Assembly: GCA_005281725.1 (NCBI GenBank)
Contig: SSBO01000013.1
Location: 1,521,142-1,585,141 of the forward strand
DNA: 64,000 bases
Origin: Wuchereria bancrofti
Lineage: Eukaryota; Nematoda; Chromadorea; Rhabditida; Onchocercidae
Reading direction: 5' to 3'
Shown: positions 49,789 to 62,028 of the stretch, piece by piece
Position numbering within the stretch: the stretch's first letter is position 1
Layout: the number at the start of each line of letters is the position of its first letter
Program-made: the position numbers and the translations under genes
The notes under the pieces: generated by a model
What the model was told of the DNA's origin: nothing
What the model saw: the letters and a program-made list of their open reading frames with translations, nothing else
Database searches by the model: none

Positions 49789-52700
49789 ATGGAAAATCAA
49801 CAACAATCCTATACGACAGCAACAGTAGAAGGTCCTTCAACAGCACCGTTCGGAATAGCATCAGATGCAATCGACGAAGAGCGATTAGCCGTCCTTCAAC
49901 AGGTATCTATTTTTGTTTGTTAAGGTAATCTCTAGTTAGTAGGACAATTTTCTTTAGAGCCTCTGTCCTGCTCTATGTCATTAAATTAGAAAGTAAAATT
50001 CGATCATATTAATTGTTCGAATTAAAGCAATTAATATATTAGTGATTATTTTATGTTTTAGACGGATAACTTATACATCTATAATATTATTACTTTATCA
50101 TTTAATACATAACATTTCAAAAAGAATGAGCTCCTCTTCTTTTCATGTTATATTGTTTGCTTTATTCGACCACATTAATTGTTCTGACTAAAGCAATAAG
50201 TTAAACTTAATATTTTAGTAATTATTCCTTTAGATGAATAACTTATACATCTATAATAGTATTAATCATTTAACATAGATAACATTTGTAGAGCTTCTCT
50301 TCTTTTCTTGTTATACTGTTTGCTTAGTTATAAGTAAGAAAAAAAAATATTGTGTGTCTTTATAATAATTATTTCAACTTGAAATTCATAACTACCAAAG
50401 CTATCAGCTTTCTGTGCTATTTGCAAACTTATTAATAAACTTATTATTTGCAGATTTATCAACAAAAGCAAGTGGAACTCTTGTCACAATATCAGCAAGC
50501 ACAAACAAACCTTGCTATGCAACACTTTACTTACTTTCAAGCTCTTCAAACATCTCAGCAACAAAAGCAGCAGCAGCAACAGCAACAACACCAACAACAA
50601 CAACAGCAATCTTTGCATGATACCAAAACTTCAGAACAAACAAATTCCATAAGCACTGTGGATATTTCAGAGGATAGTGATACACAGGTGTCACCTTCCA
50701 CTAAAGATTGTGCAGGATTGAGAAATAAAAGGTAAATAATTTTGCTATGACGAATTCAACTTGAATTCAACTACTGGAAAAGTGATAAAAAGGTTCAAAG
50801 ATTAACTACTTTTAAATAGGTTTGAATTCGTTCTTGAAAGTAAATCTTCAGATCCTATTCTGGTTCCGGACAAACAATTTCTCAGCTAACTAAGGAACGT
50901 TTAAAAACAATGATTACTAGTAAAATGAATCGTATTCGCTCTGAAAGTAGCAATGTATCACAAGCAACAACATCAACAGTTTGGACAACATCTACTACAT
51001 CAAGCACTACAAATTCGGGTATAAAAAAAATTTTTTTTTTAATTCTCGTTTTTTTTCTGTTTTCAGAGGTTAAATGAATAAATGATTTCTTAACTAACAT
51101 TATTTTTATTTTATTTCTCACTAACTTTTAACATATCTTTATTGGGTAAAATGAAACATGAATGTTGTGGTCATTATATAGCGTCGGAATTTTGTGGATG
51201 TAAAAGAATAGTGCCCAAATGCAATATTTGGAAATGTTATGGTAAGTGAGCTTAAGAAAAAATTTAAAATGGATTATTTCTAAAAACGAATGATTTAATC
51301 CATGCATGCATCTTCATCTCATTATTTGGTAACTATTTAATTTATTATTTGCTTTCATTTTTTATTGTCGAAGAAGAACCATTAAATTTTTATTATAGAT
51401 CTTCAGTTGTATGTGTTACCTATCTGTCTATTCACTATCTCATGATATATGATTTATGAAGTAGTAGCCAATTTCTTTAATAAAATCTAACCTTAAATTT
51501 CGGATCATAACTGATTAATTTATGTTAGGTGTTGATTCAGGTAACGTAGTATTTGCAAAAAAAAAAAAAAATCAGGTAATGTAGTATTTGCAAAAATAAA
51601 TAAATGCTTATAGAAAATATTTATCATCATACAGCATCATGGTCAAGTTGCATGGAAGGTCAAACCTCACAGCAAATGCATACTGGAACACCGATTGCAC
51701 TTTCATCATTGCATTTTGAACCGTATTACATTCCTTCAACGATGCATGCGGTGCACGGAACATTGCAACCATCGGATTATCAATTACGTAAAGTAAGCAG
51801 TGAACCAAATTTGAAAATGCGAATTCGTGCAAAACTTCTTAATAAAAGTGCTGGTCCATTGCAATCACAAAGTAGTGCTTTTGCATTCACGCAGCGAACC
51901 TCTCAAAGGTATTTTTTCTTTAAAGCATACATTTGGTTTTTTTTTACGTTTGTTTTATTCCATTATAATTTAGTTTGCTTAATGAAAGAAAATGATAAAA
52001 TAATTAGATTGCAGCCGAAATACGTCTTTACTATTCATTCTTCCTCATCTATTCAAAATTCTATTTTAATTTTAAAAAATTGTAGAAAATTATTAAAAAG
52101 AATTAATATTCATATTATCTGTATATTTTTAATTAATTTATAGCGGTGATGCACCAATGGATACTGATCTTGGTGGTAGTACATCATCTGCTGATTCACC
52201 TACAACACTATTAGCTGCATCACCTCATTTAATAATTCCATCGCCATCTTTACCAAATCTTACTTCACCAGCCCAAATACCAATGGATATGTCAGCATTA
52301 CTTGCACAAGCTTTATATTCACCATTTTTCTCAATGCCATCACTTATTGCAAGTAATCCGTTGCAACCATCATTCTCAATGGTTGATTCAGGACTTAATT
52401 CAAATAATACATTAAGTGGTAAATTAATATTATCACTTTTTTCTTTTTTTTTAGTAGTACTTTTTTTGTTCTTTTGCTCTATATTCTTTCTTTCATTACT
52501 CTATTTCTGTTTTACTTACTTTTTTTTAAAAAACATTTCCTTTTCCTTTTGGAGCTAATAAACTATATGCTGTGATTATTTCTTCTATTTCTGTCAAAAT
52601 ATGAAGTTTATATTTTAGAAGGTGCAACACGTAATTTGATGAAATTTGATACTCGAAATCAAAATACATTGTTATCACTTGGTGGTTATCCATCATTGCT

Positions 52701-55700
52701 GAAACAACAATTGCGTGATTTAGTACTCAGACGTAAATCTTTAGTTCGTGAAGAACCGGAAGATGAAGCAGCGCTTGAGGCGCAACTTTTATCACGCTTA
52801 CAAAGTGGATCAGTGTTAAGTACACAGTTGAAAACAGGTATTTTCAAAAAGTTAAAAGTTTTATTGTTTGTGATTTTTATTGATGTGGAAAACTTATTGT
52901 GATTTTAAAAATATGTTTTTTTAACTTATATTAAATTATTATAATTTTAAAAAGTGAGATGTTGGCTAGTGCATTATAGAAGTTACATTACATTATTAAT
53001 ATTCTAGGTTTGGTTCACTGAACTGACTCAGTTCTTCATTTTAGATGATTATAATTTGAATTAAGTGAGTGATTAATGTGCAAAAGTGGTAAAGCTTCTC
53101 ACCTGAATACGTCAGTATCTCAAAAAAATTACAAAAATACTTTTACTTTTGATGTATAACTCCTAATTACTAAAATGTAAGGTGAAAGCAATTTATGGGG
53201 ATTCTTAATTTAACGGTAGTTTGATTTGTATTTGAGTAATTTAATCTAAATTTAAATCTGTTTAATAACAATTAAATAGCACTTCTAGTGTAACAATTTT
53301 CAAGTAGAAAGATTGTTTTGTTGAATTATGATATAATTTTTTTTATTTTAGGTTTAGTATATGATCCTGCAATGGCAAGGCATCAGTGTTTTTGTGGTAA
53401 TAACAGGAATCACGTGGAACACGGTGAACGTGTGCAATCAATTTGGTCACGATTACAGGAACGTGGTTTGGTTGAAAAGTGTGAACGAGTATTTGCTCGT
53501 AAAGCACCACTGGAAATGTTGAGAACCGTTCATGCTGCAACATATGTTACCTTCTTTGCTGTATCACCAACGGCTTGCCTCAAAGTAACATGTTTTATTG
53601 AGCATTTTGTTGATCTAAATTGTAAGTAAGATAAAGTTGACAAAATTTTATAGTAAGCATACTCAAAATTAATGAGTCTTCTTTTTTTTCATTGTCAACC
53701 TTACTTACATATGAAGTTCTAGGTATTGTTCTATTTATAGATGGAACCATCACAGTTACCTGTAAAAAGTTTTGTACAACTTTCTTGTGGTGGTATTGGA
53801 GTCGATTCGGATACATATTTCAACGATGCTTCAACACAATTAGCAGCACGTATTGCTGTTGGTTCTTTAGCTGAACTAGCACTGCAGGTGTTTTTTCTTT
53901 AAAAATATTTTAATGCATATATATTATGTTTGTCACACTTTATATTCATAATTAGAATAAGTAGATAAGATTAGAAAATTCAATTTTATTTTCATTTCTA
54001 AATAGGAGACTACAAAAAACTCATTTTTTATCAACATAAAATTCAACATAAATCATAAATATATTTTTTTTTTTTATTTATCGACATAAATGAAATGTAA
54101 TTTGTAAATTACTAAGTACATGCAGGTAGCAGAATCAAGACTACGGAATGGTTTTGCATGTATAAGGCCTCCAGGACATCATGCTGAATATAATCAAGCA
54201 ATGGGTTTCTGCTTTTTGAATAATGTTGCAATTACAGTCAAATATTTACAGCAGGTATTTAAGAGTAATTCTTTTTTTTATTATAATTAATATGATAATT
54301 TTTATATTAATTTTAGTTATTTTGAAATCATTAATTTAGCCTTAAAAATTCAAATTTTAGTCACCGTAACATACGATGGATGACTTATTGACTTATGAAA
54401 GTGTTTCTTATTAATGTTGTGTTTTTTTTTTTTCTATACTTATAAATTTATTGATATAATGAGAAGAATTTTTAAGCGATGTGCTGAACAGTGTTCACGA
54501 ATAGCAATAATCGACTGGGATGTTCATCACGGCAATGGTACGCAAATTTGCTTTGAAGCTGATCCTTCGGTGCTATATTTATCTCTTCATCGTCATGATA
54601 ATGGTAATTTTTTTCCGGGTACAGGAGCTGTTACAGAGGTTGGTGATTTTATCATTAAGATTAGTAGGATGAATTTGTTTTGGGATTTCAGTGGAATACT
54701 TTTTGCATGGATATTTTGATATTTTGATAATCATTTCGTTATGTCAATTTTTTTCTTTTTTGATTATTTATTATTTTATAGTAAAAAAAGAATCTATAAG
54801 CGTACTTACTAAATGTTATTTGTAATAAAGTAGTTATCAATTTTTTTCGTACATTTAAATTTTTGTAAAGCTAACTATTTTGTAGGTAGGTGTTGGATCG
54901 GGTAAAGGTTGTACGGTAAATATACCATTTTCGGGTGAAATGATGGATGATGCTGATTATTTAGCGGCATGGCGTGTTATTGTTGCGCCTATATTAAATC
55001 AGTTTAAACCAACATTTATTATTGTTTCAGCTGGCTTTGATGCCGCATGTGGACATCCTCAAGCTCTTGGAGGGTATAATTTTGAAAAATTTTTTTCAAA
55101 CATTTTATTTGTTAAAACTCTGTGAAAACAACGTTGCTAAATGGTTCTAAATGGAATGATTTACTGAAATTGTGCTAAGTACTACTCAAATTATTTTAGT
55201 TTCTTTTTGCAGCTATAATTTATCACCACAGCTATTCGGCTATTTTACGCTACAGCTTATGAATTACGCTGGTGGACGTGTTGTACTTGCCTTGGAAGGT
55301 GGTTACGATCTTGATACTATATCAGATTCAGCTGAAGAATGTGTTAAGGTAGCTTTTCTTTCATCGTATCTTGATTTTTGGTTTAAAAAAAAATAGTATT
55401 AAAAAAGAACTTATGACTCATTTTTTGCTTCCTATCGATATATATATGTATATATAATAATATATATATTCTTCTAGTAAGTTTTGGGGAGAGTAGAATT
55501 TTTTTATTACTGGGATTTTTTTTATTTTCTTTTTCACTTAAAATTCTTAGTATTATAGGCATTATGTGGTGAAAGTCCTGAGACAACCGGGAAATTAAGT
55601 GATGAAGCTTTGAATGCATTTCCTAAACAAAGTGCACAGGAAACAATACAAAAGGTTTAGTAACTTATGAGTTTTATTCATTTTTTTTTTCTCTGTATTT

Positions 55701-55971
55701 TTACCAAAAAAAATTTTTTTTTGTTATCATTGCGATAAAACTAATTACTTGTGTATAACTTTAAAGTATATTATATTGAAACTAATATGAAAATGTTTTT
55801 GCATGCTCTTTTTTAATTCAGTATTAGATGCATCCATTTTCTATTTGCATATTTAAGGTAATCGCTATTCATAAAAAGTACTGGCCATCGCTAACAGCAG
55901 CACAGGGCATTAGTAGCAGTGAACTTCAATGGCAAGCAGTAGCACAAAAATTTGCTTCACTGTCTGTTTGA
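49789..55971 (+). CDS. hda-4: Class IIa histone deacetylase (HDAC4/HDA-4 family), 14 exons, 843 residues
   Basis: Exons: 49789-49902, 50454-50731, 50852-51018, 51635-51908, 52144-52418, 52619-52837, 53352-53584, 53741-53887, 54126-54254, 54477-54638, 54886-55073, 55213-55348, 55559-55654, 55858-55971; all phases agree. Residues about 39-90 form the glutamine-rich region. [14 protein letters not shown] (142-155) lies where HDAC4 binds MEF2. [10 protein letters not shown] (238-247) matches the HDAC4 Ser246 14-3-3 site. The deacetylase domain runs from about 444 to the C-terminus with the class IIa zinc pattern HQCFCG and [16 protein letters not shown] (His587/588), DWDVHHGNG (Asp627, His629), AGFDA (Asp718) and LEGGYDL (Tyr760). 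Class IIa enzymes are signal-regulated nuclear co-repressors. Tyr760 replaces the histidine of vertebrate class IIa enzymes. The start is the first ATG of a frame preceded by an acceptor at 49780. Confidence 0.96.
50557..50612 (+). repeat. CAG/CAA glutamine tract inside hda-4
   Basis: Mixed CAG and CAA codons encode a near-pure glutamine run broken by Lys and His. The codon mixture makes it less prone to slippage than a pure CAG tract. Confidence 0.9.
51151..51241 (+). CDS. Possible alternative first exon or cassette exon of hda-4
   Basis: Inside the 51019-51634 intron an ATG at 51151 opens [20 protein letters not shown] and runs 30 codons, rich in cysteine, to a strong donor (gtaagt at 51242). 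It ends in phase 1, so it joins the 51635 exon in frame. A canonical ttttcag at 51060-51066 could accept a spliced leader. Alternatively tatatag at 51175-51181 gives a 60-nt cassette exon (51182-51241) in phase with both neighbours. As a first exon it would make an isoform lacking the glutamine-rich and MEF2-site regions but keeping the 14-3-3 site. No relative was recognised, and chance remains possible. Confidence 0.4.
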
Positions 55972-56670
55972 GCGAAGAGGTGTTTCTTTCGATAAATTGT
56001 TCAGGTTTCATTTTTCGAATTTTCAGAAGTGTGTTTTTTTTTGTGCTATCTGTAATGTGACTTTCACTATTTGAATATATTTGGCAAAATCAATTATTTA
56101 AAGGTAGGCAAAAACTGCAAATCAAACTTAAAGATTGAGATGGTAGGGGAAATTCAGGTTTTTGTAGTATTTAAACTGTAACCAAATGCATTCTTGACTT
56201 TTTATTAACACTTCTTAGAAATATAAAGGAATTAAAAAAAAAATTAGGGAGCGCATAACCCATTCTCTTTGTTTATCAGACATTTTTTTTTGTTCGAAAA
56301 AAATTGCGCTTAAGTCATCAATTATTCAAATAAGAATTTATAATTTTTCAAAATTTAATTTAAATTGCATTTATTCTTCTAAAAAAAATTACTGCGAATG
56401 ATATTTCTAATAGATCTCACTTAAATGAGGGTATTATACTGAAAGCCGATATGGCTTAATGGTATTTGATAGCATTGTTTATCTGTCATAAACTTTCTAA
56501 CTTTTGTCTCATTTTTGTAACACAGTTTTTGGTTTTTGTATTGTTGAGGTGGATATTTCTGTGCACTTATTTTTCCAGTAAAAAATATCTTTTGTTCAAC
56601 TTTTGCCTAAATTTTGCTTCACTATAAACTTACAATCAAAATTTGTATTTTTTTTTTTTGAAATAAAAGA
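55972..56670 (+). other. Probable hda-4 3' untranslated region with AATAAA
   Basis: AATAAA at 56662-56667 is a reasonable polyadenylation signal about 690 bases after the stop. No better signal was noticed closer. Confidence 0.35.
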
Positions 56671-59240
56671 TTTATTATTTGAGGTTAAAGAAATCGAAAC
56701 TTATCAGTAATTTGAAAAAAAAAAAAGTGTTGATGTAACCCCATTTTGTTTGTATATGTTTTCCATCTGATTACAAAACGTTACTTTTATTATGGTATTG
56801 GATGCATAACGAATGTTAACGGGAAAAGGAGGAAATGTCTTTCACTCCTATTTCGGTAATCATTAATTTTTCGATAATCATTAATCATTATTTGCTTTGA
56901 AAATAGTAATTGCTATAAAAATATTTTTTCTTTTTTAAAAAAAAAAATGTGGATTAAGCGTCAAAATTAGTCGAGAAAAGTGACATTATAATTGACTATT
57001 TATTTCAATTTGATAGCTAATTAGTATTTTCATTTTTAATGAGATGAGTAGAAAAAAAATTTGTGATAACTTTTAGTCTTCTTGTCCACGGATGATAAGC
57101 GGGTGTATGTCTATTCACATAACAGTTATGATAATGCATTTATTTGGATACTATTACTTGTTTGAAAATTGCTTTTCTATTTTATTTCTCACTAATAATA
57201 TGATTGATTTATAAAAATTTTTATTTGTAATCAATGATAAAAATAATGCTAAAGTTTTGCGTTGATAAGCAGTGATGATTCGTTTTCTCAGTTTAATTAT
57301 GATAGAACATTGAAACTTTTTATTTCCCTTCCATTCCAGAGCAAAAATAATAATAAATAAAGCACTGTGTGTTAAAAACAATTTTATGATTGGGAATGAG
57401 GAACTTGACCAACGATTGCCAACTGGTGATAACTGATAACTCTTGATCAATAGCTGTAACCAAGGAACAAATTTATACATTCTTTAGCGAAACTTCCTTT
57501 ACCGAAAAAAAAAGTAATGAACGAAACATTTTTCTTTTTTTTTTAATGATAGAAGCGCTAATTCAAGTTAAAAGAAACTTTAGAAACAAAAGTTTACCTC
57601 TTTCTAACTCTTTTAATTCCTATGAAATCCAGAAAGTAACAAATTTATACCAAAATTATACATTCCTCATGCTTCAATCAAAATATAACAAATTATCAAA
57701 GATTATTTTCTATTATCACATTAAGTGATTATTGTAAATTTATGAATGACAAGATATGTGGAAGTTAAGTAATCGATACAAATTTTTTTTTTCTGATCAA
57801 TTTTTGGTGTTTGTTAAACAAAGTAAATGTTTTTTTTTTTTTTCATTAATGTTTTGCTCTCGAAAAATAAAGGTGGGAGAAAAAGTAGTTATAATTATGT
57901 AAGAGAAAATGACAATCAAAAAAAAAAATTTTTTTTTAGAATTATTTCTTCAAACTAAATTTAATTTTTAGTTAGATTAGGGAATCAGAGTGAAATTAGC
58001 ATCGATTTTTATGCTTTAAAGATTTTTTTAATCCAAACTAAAGTGAGATGTAGTAAAAATCATTGATAGATGTGAATGTTATATCGATTTAATACAATGA
58101 TTTAATAATGAACAATGAAATATTAATGATAAGATAGCAATATCAGTAAGTGTTAAAGAGAATAAAACAGTAACTAGTGAAACCAAATTATTAACTAAGG
58201 TAGTTTGATTAATTATTTAATGATTGCATTGATTATTTAATATCATAAGTTATATTTCACTAAATGATAATATTAATTCTAATTGACATTTTTATTTAAC
58301 TTTCTGTCCATAATTTATTTGATAGCTAATGAATTTTTTCACGTAATAATTATATTAATGAAGAGAATGATTTAAAATAAAATTGATTAAAGTTCATTTT
58401 TGCTAAAATTGATTAAAGTTCAGTTCAGTTCAATTATGCAACAAGTACTGGCAATTTTTAAATTGAATTACTTTAGTAGGCATAGAAATTAATTATCATA
58501 GAGAATAAAAAGGTTGAAACTGATGTAAATAGAAGGTACACATTTGATTGTATATATGAATCAGAATGCTTGAAAAACAAAACTGTTTTGAAGCAATAAT
58601 TAATTTAACTACCTAGTAGGTAAATCAATTAATGTAAAATTTTTCTCCAGCTCATTCATTTACAATGAAATATTTTAAATTTAAAAGTCAATATTTGAGA
58701 ATTCACAAATCAAAAATGATGAATTACAGTTTTTTGCAATTGTTCTATCACTGATGAATCAATGGAAATTATTTTTATATTACTTTAATTTATCAAGCTG
58801 ATAAGATTGATTAATAGTGATAATAAAGTAATGATGGTAATTATGGCAAAAAAAAAAAATAATTTAAAGCACAGTGAATTGCAATTTTTTTCTTTTTTAT
58901 AATAAATAAAAGGATAGAAAAGAAATCAAATATTGATTGATTGCTCAATTATCAATCACATTAATGCAATATAAGATATTTTGTGATAAAACGTAGTTTC
59001 GTTATCAAAGAAATCATATAATCAAAGCCACGAATATAATTCATACAAAAATTCATACAAAAAACACGACGAAATGACAAAGTTTCAAAGAAATAATGTT
59101 TTTATAATTCGAAAAAAGTTTAAAAAAAGAAAAAAACTCCGGAATATTTAAAGTTTGCAAGGCCTAAAAAAATGTTAATTACCAAAAAATAAAAAAAAAT
59201 ATTATGTTAAATAATAAGAATACTTCCTGATTCACCCATC
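56671..59240. other. AT-rich intergenic DNA
   Basis: No gene recognised. The 108-codon minus frame at 57154-57480 shows no domain, splice support or codon character. Confidence 0.5.
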
Positions 59241-59244
59241 CTTC

Positions 59245-59400
59245 CTGTAACTTGCCGGTCATACCAGTAGAAATATAGAAAGATATCTTGCCAGTAGAAA
59301 TATGGAATGATATTTTGCGGATAAGAATTAAAAAGATATTTCCGGTAGAAATATATTTCGTCGATAGAAACATATTTTCCTGGTAGAAATATTTCATAGA
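59245..59400. repeat. Degenerate short tandem repeat (gtagaaatat motif)
   Basis: The motif gtagaaatat or a variant recurs about six times between 59265 and 59395, often preceded by a cc(a/g)-like pair and followed by gatat. It makes the repeated IST/STG peptide in a minus-strand frame (59179-59415), which is therefore not a credible gene. Confidence 0.6.
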
Positions 59401-60631
59401 TGATTGCATTCTCATTTGATCTTTTTAATTCAATCTATGCGCAACTCCAAACGTTCACTTTTTTTTCCGATTAATTTTACGCTTCTTTCGATTAATTCTA
59501 TGCTTCGGATGCTGCTAAATTAGACATTATCTCACTTAATCTAACAAAGAGTTTACGCTATAAGACATCGACTAAAATGATTAAGAAAGAAACTTATTTG
59601 AAAATTTATTTAAAATTTCGAAAAAATTTTATTTTGAAAAGCAATTATTTACTCAAAATTTATTATCAGTATTATCAAAAAATGTTGGAAAAATTGAAAT
59701 GATTTTACAATATTAATATATTCCTGTTTTTTTTTAAAAAATGCTTTTAAATCAAAAAATGAGAACATAATTATTGAGTAGAAGATAATAAATGATAAAT
59801 TGAACTTGAAAAGTTAAATCAATAAAATAATTAATCTTTGACTTTCCAAATTAAACAATGACAATTGTTTTGTGATAATTTTGAAATTCTTTCAATAAAA
59901 TGACAATGATTTATTTGTAATAGTTTAAAATACTGCGAACATCTTCCGATCAAATTGCAAAATTTGTTTATAATTATAAATTATCGCAAACAATTGCACC
60001 GCCTAAAGGAAGAACATTTTGATAATAATAATTATTATCAATAACACTAACTTTCACTCTTCCTCTCTCCATCTCTCTCTCTCTCTTTCTTTCTCTCGTG
60101 ATTAACAACAATTATCTGTTTCAGTCATTTAAACAATTTTAATTGACCCAAATCCAATTCTTCTGCGGAACTACAAAAAAACAATGAACTTGCTCACTAA
60201 TTATCTCTAACAAGGATATTCTTTAATTTTAATAAATAAATCTTTTAATGAATAAATCTTTCTTTAATTATTTTTTCATTTTAAATATACACGAAACAAA
60301 ATTTTTCATCGAAAATTTTCATCTAAACAAAAAAAAAGAATTCCATTATAAAAAGTAACATTTTATGTTTGCTAAATTTATGTTTGCAATCATTGAGTAA
60401 ATATTTTTTTTTGTCCTGTTTTTAATTTCTTTTTTAAAAAATTAAATTATATCTGGCAAAATTTTGCAATATTCATTTGGAATTTTTTAAGAATTATTCC
60501 TAAACATTTCAAATTTTACCCAAATTCATGTTATAGTGTTATTGTAATATTTATAATTAAATTTATGTTAAATTTTTGAATTACAGAAATAATTAAAAAA
60601 AATATATCGCTAATGAAATACGAGCAAATTC
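59401..60631. other. AT-rich intergenic DNA
   Basis: A CT microsatellite at about 60058-60097; otherwise nothing recognised. Confidence 0.5.
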
Positions 60632-60731
<100 letters not shown>

Positions 60732-61049
60732 ACATTTATGCCATTTTTTTTATTAATAGCATATTTTTATAGCTTGTATTGTGAAACTTTTTCATATTGA
60801 AATCATGCAACAACGCCTATTTATAAAACTTTATGAGAATTCTAAAAGAAAAAATTAAAAATAAAATACAAATAAATAAATAAATAAATAAATGCTTTTT
60901 AAAAAATATTTTTAAAATATGAATATCATTTGTTTACTTTTTTTCCTTCGATACATACTTTCTTATTCATATAGCACAAGAAATTATTCAAATGTCTCCC
61001 TTTAACATTTGACTTCAAAATAACTTTTAACATTTATTATCGCTGATAT

Positions 61050-61090
61050 TAATTTGTTATAATTTTCTTATCGAAAATTATAACAAATTA
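61050..61090. other. Perfect 18-bp inverted repeat with 5-base loop
   Basis: Left arm 61050-61067 and right arm 61073-61090 are exact reverse complements around loop ttatc. Could form a cruciform or a short RNA hairpin; no T-run or gene end adjoins it. Confidence 0.85.
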
Positions 61091-61344
61091 CTATTTATAT
61101 TATTTGTATCTTATCTGCAAGTATTTCCACTTTAATACTATTCCAAAAAATTAGAATAATTTCCATTATTTCACATATGATTAATTCAGATACAAATGAA
61201 GTTATATTAATATAATTTATCATTAAATTCTATTAATAGTTTTACAATATTTTAAATTTTTTAATTCGAAAAAATTTCCCTATTATTTTTGGAAAAAATA
61301 ATATATTTCATTATTCATTTATTAAATGTAACACTTTTTTTCAA

Positions 61345-61375
61345 CTTTTATTTTGTTAAATTAACAAAATAAAAG
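61345..61375. other. 31-bp near-palindrome
   Basis: Arms cttttattttgttaa (61345-61359) and its exact reverse complement (61361-61375) flank a single A. Confidence 0.85.
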
Positions 61376-61737
61376 AAACGACGACTTTTTTTGACAAGTA
61401 AAGAATTCATTTTATTCGTTGCCTTATTTTTGACTATCAGTAATCAGAAACTTATGTTTTAAGAAAAAAAAAACTTATCAAATGGGTTCAACATAATTCC
61501 GGCTTTCTACTAATGACAATATAATGTTTTAAAATAAAAATTTCTTAAAATTAATGCTTCAAATAGATGAAATACTATAATTTGTTTTTTTCCATGTTAA
61601 ATAAAAATAAATGCTAAAGTAATAAGCAAAATGTTTCGTTCTATTTTGCTATTGCATAAAATTTCATGTTAGATAATTATCGATGGTTTTGCTTTAGTTG
61701 AAAAAAAAAGAAAATTAATTCATTAATCGTCAAATTT

Positions 61738-61985
61738 TTAGACTAATAATTAGAGATCAAAATAGAATATAATTGTAACTAATAATTAGAGATTAAAATA
61801 GAATATAATTTTAACTATTAATTGGATTAAAATCGAATATAATTGTAACTAATAATTCGATTAAAATAGGATATAATTTTAACTATTAATTAGATTAAAT
61901 CGAGTGTAATTGTAACTTAAAATTAGAGATTAAAGTGAATATAACTGATAATTAGAGATTCAAATAATAATTAAATCTTAATTGA
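61738..61985 (+). repeat. Degenerate minisatellite upstream of the secreted-protein gene
   Basis: About seven units of 25-40 bases built on taactaataattagagatt and aaaatagaatataatt. The array ends about 45 bases before the start codon at 62029. It recurs at 63436-63683 through the assembly duplication. Confidence 0.75.
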
Positions 61986-62028
61986 ATATAATTATTTTTA
62001 GTTGTGATAATTTTTTGTTGTACTAAAA

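Noticed and set aside
50821..50889. Alternative hda-4 exon start at gtttgaattcg (acceptor aaatag)
   Set aside because: It joins in phase but reaches a stop after 22 codons. The acceptor cttcag 31 bases later keeps the frame open and gives the expected conserved helix.
56442..56515. tRNA-like A-box (tggcttaatgg)
   Set aside because: No B-box, no matching acceptor stem and no clover-leaf in the following 70 bases.
57154..57480. 108-codon minus-strand frame
   Set aside because: No recognisable domain or splice signals; length is plausible by chance in this composition.
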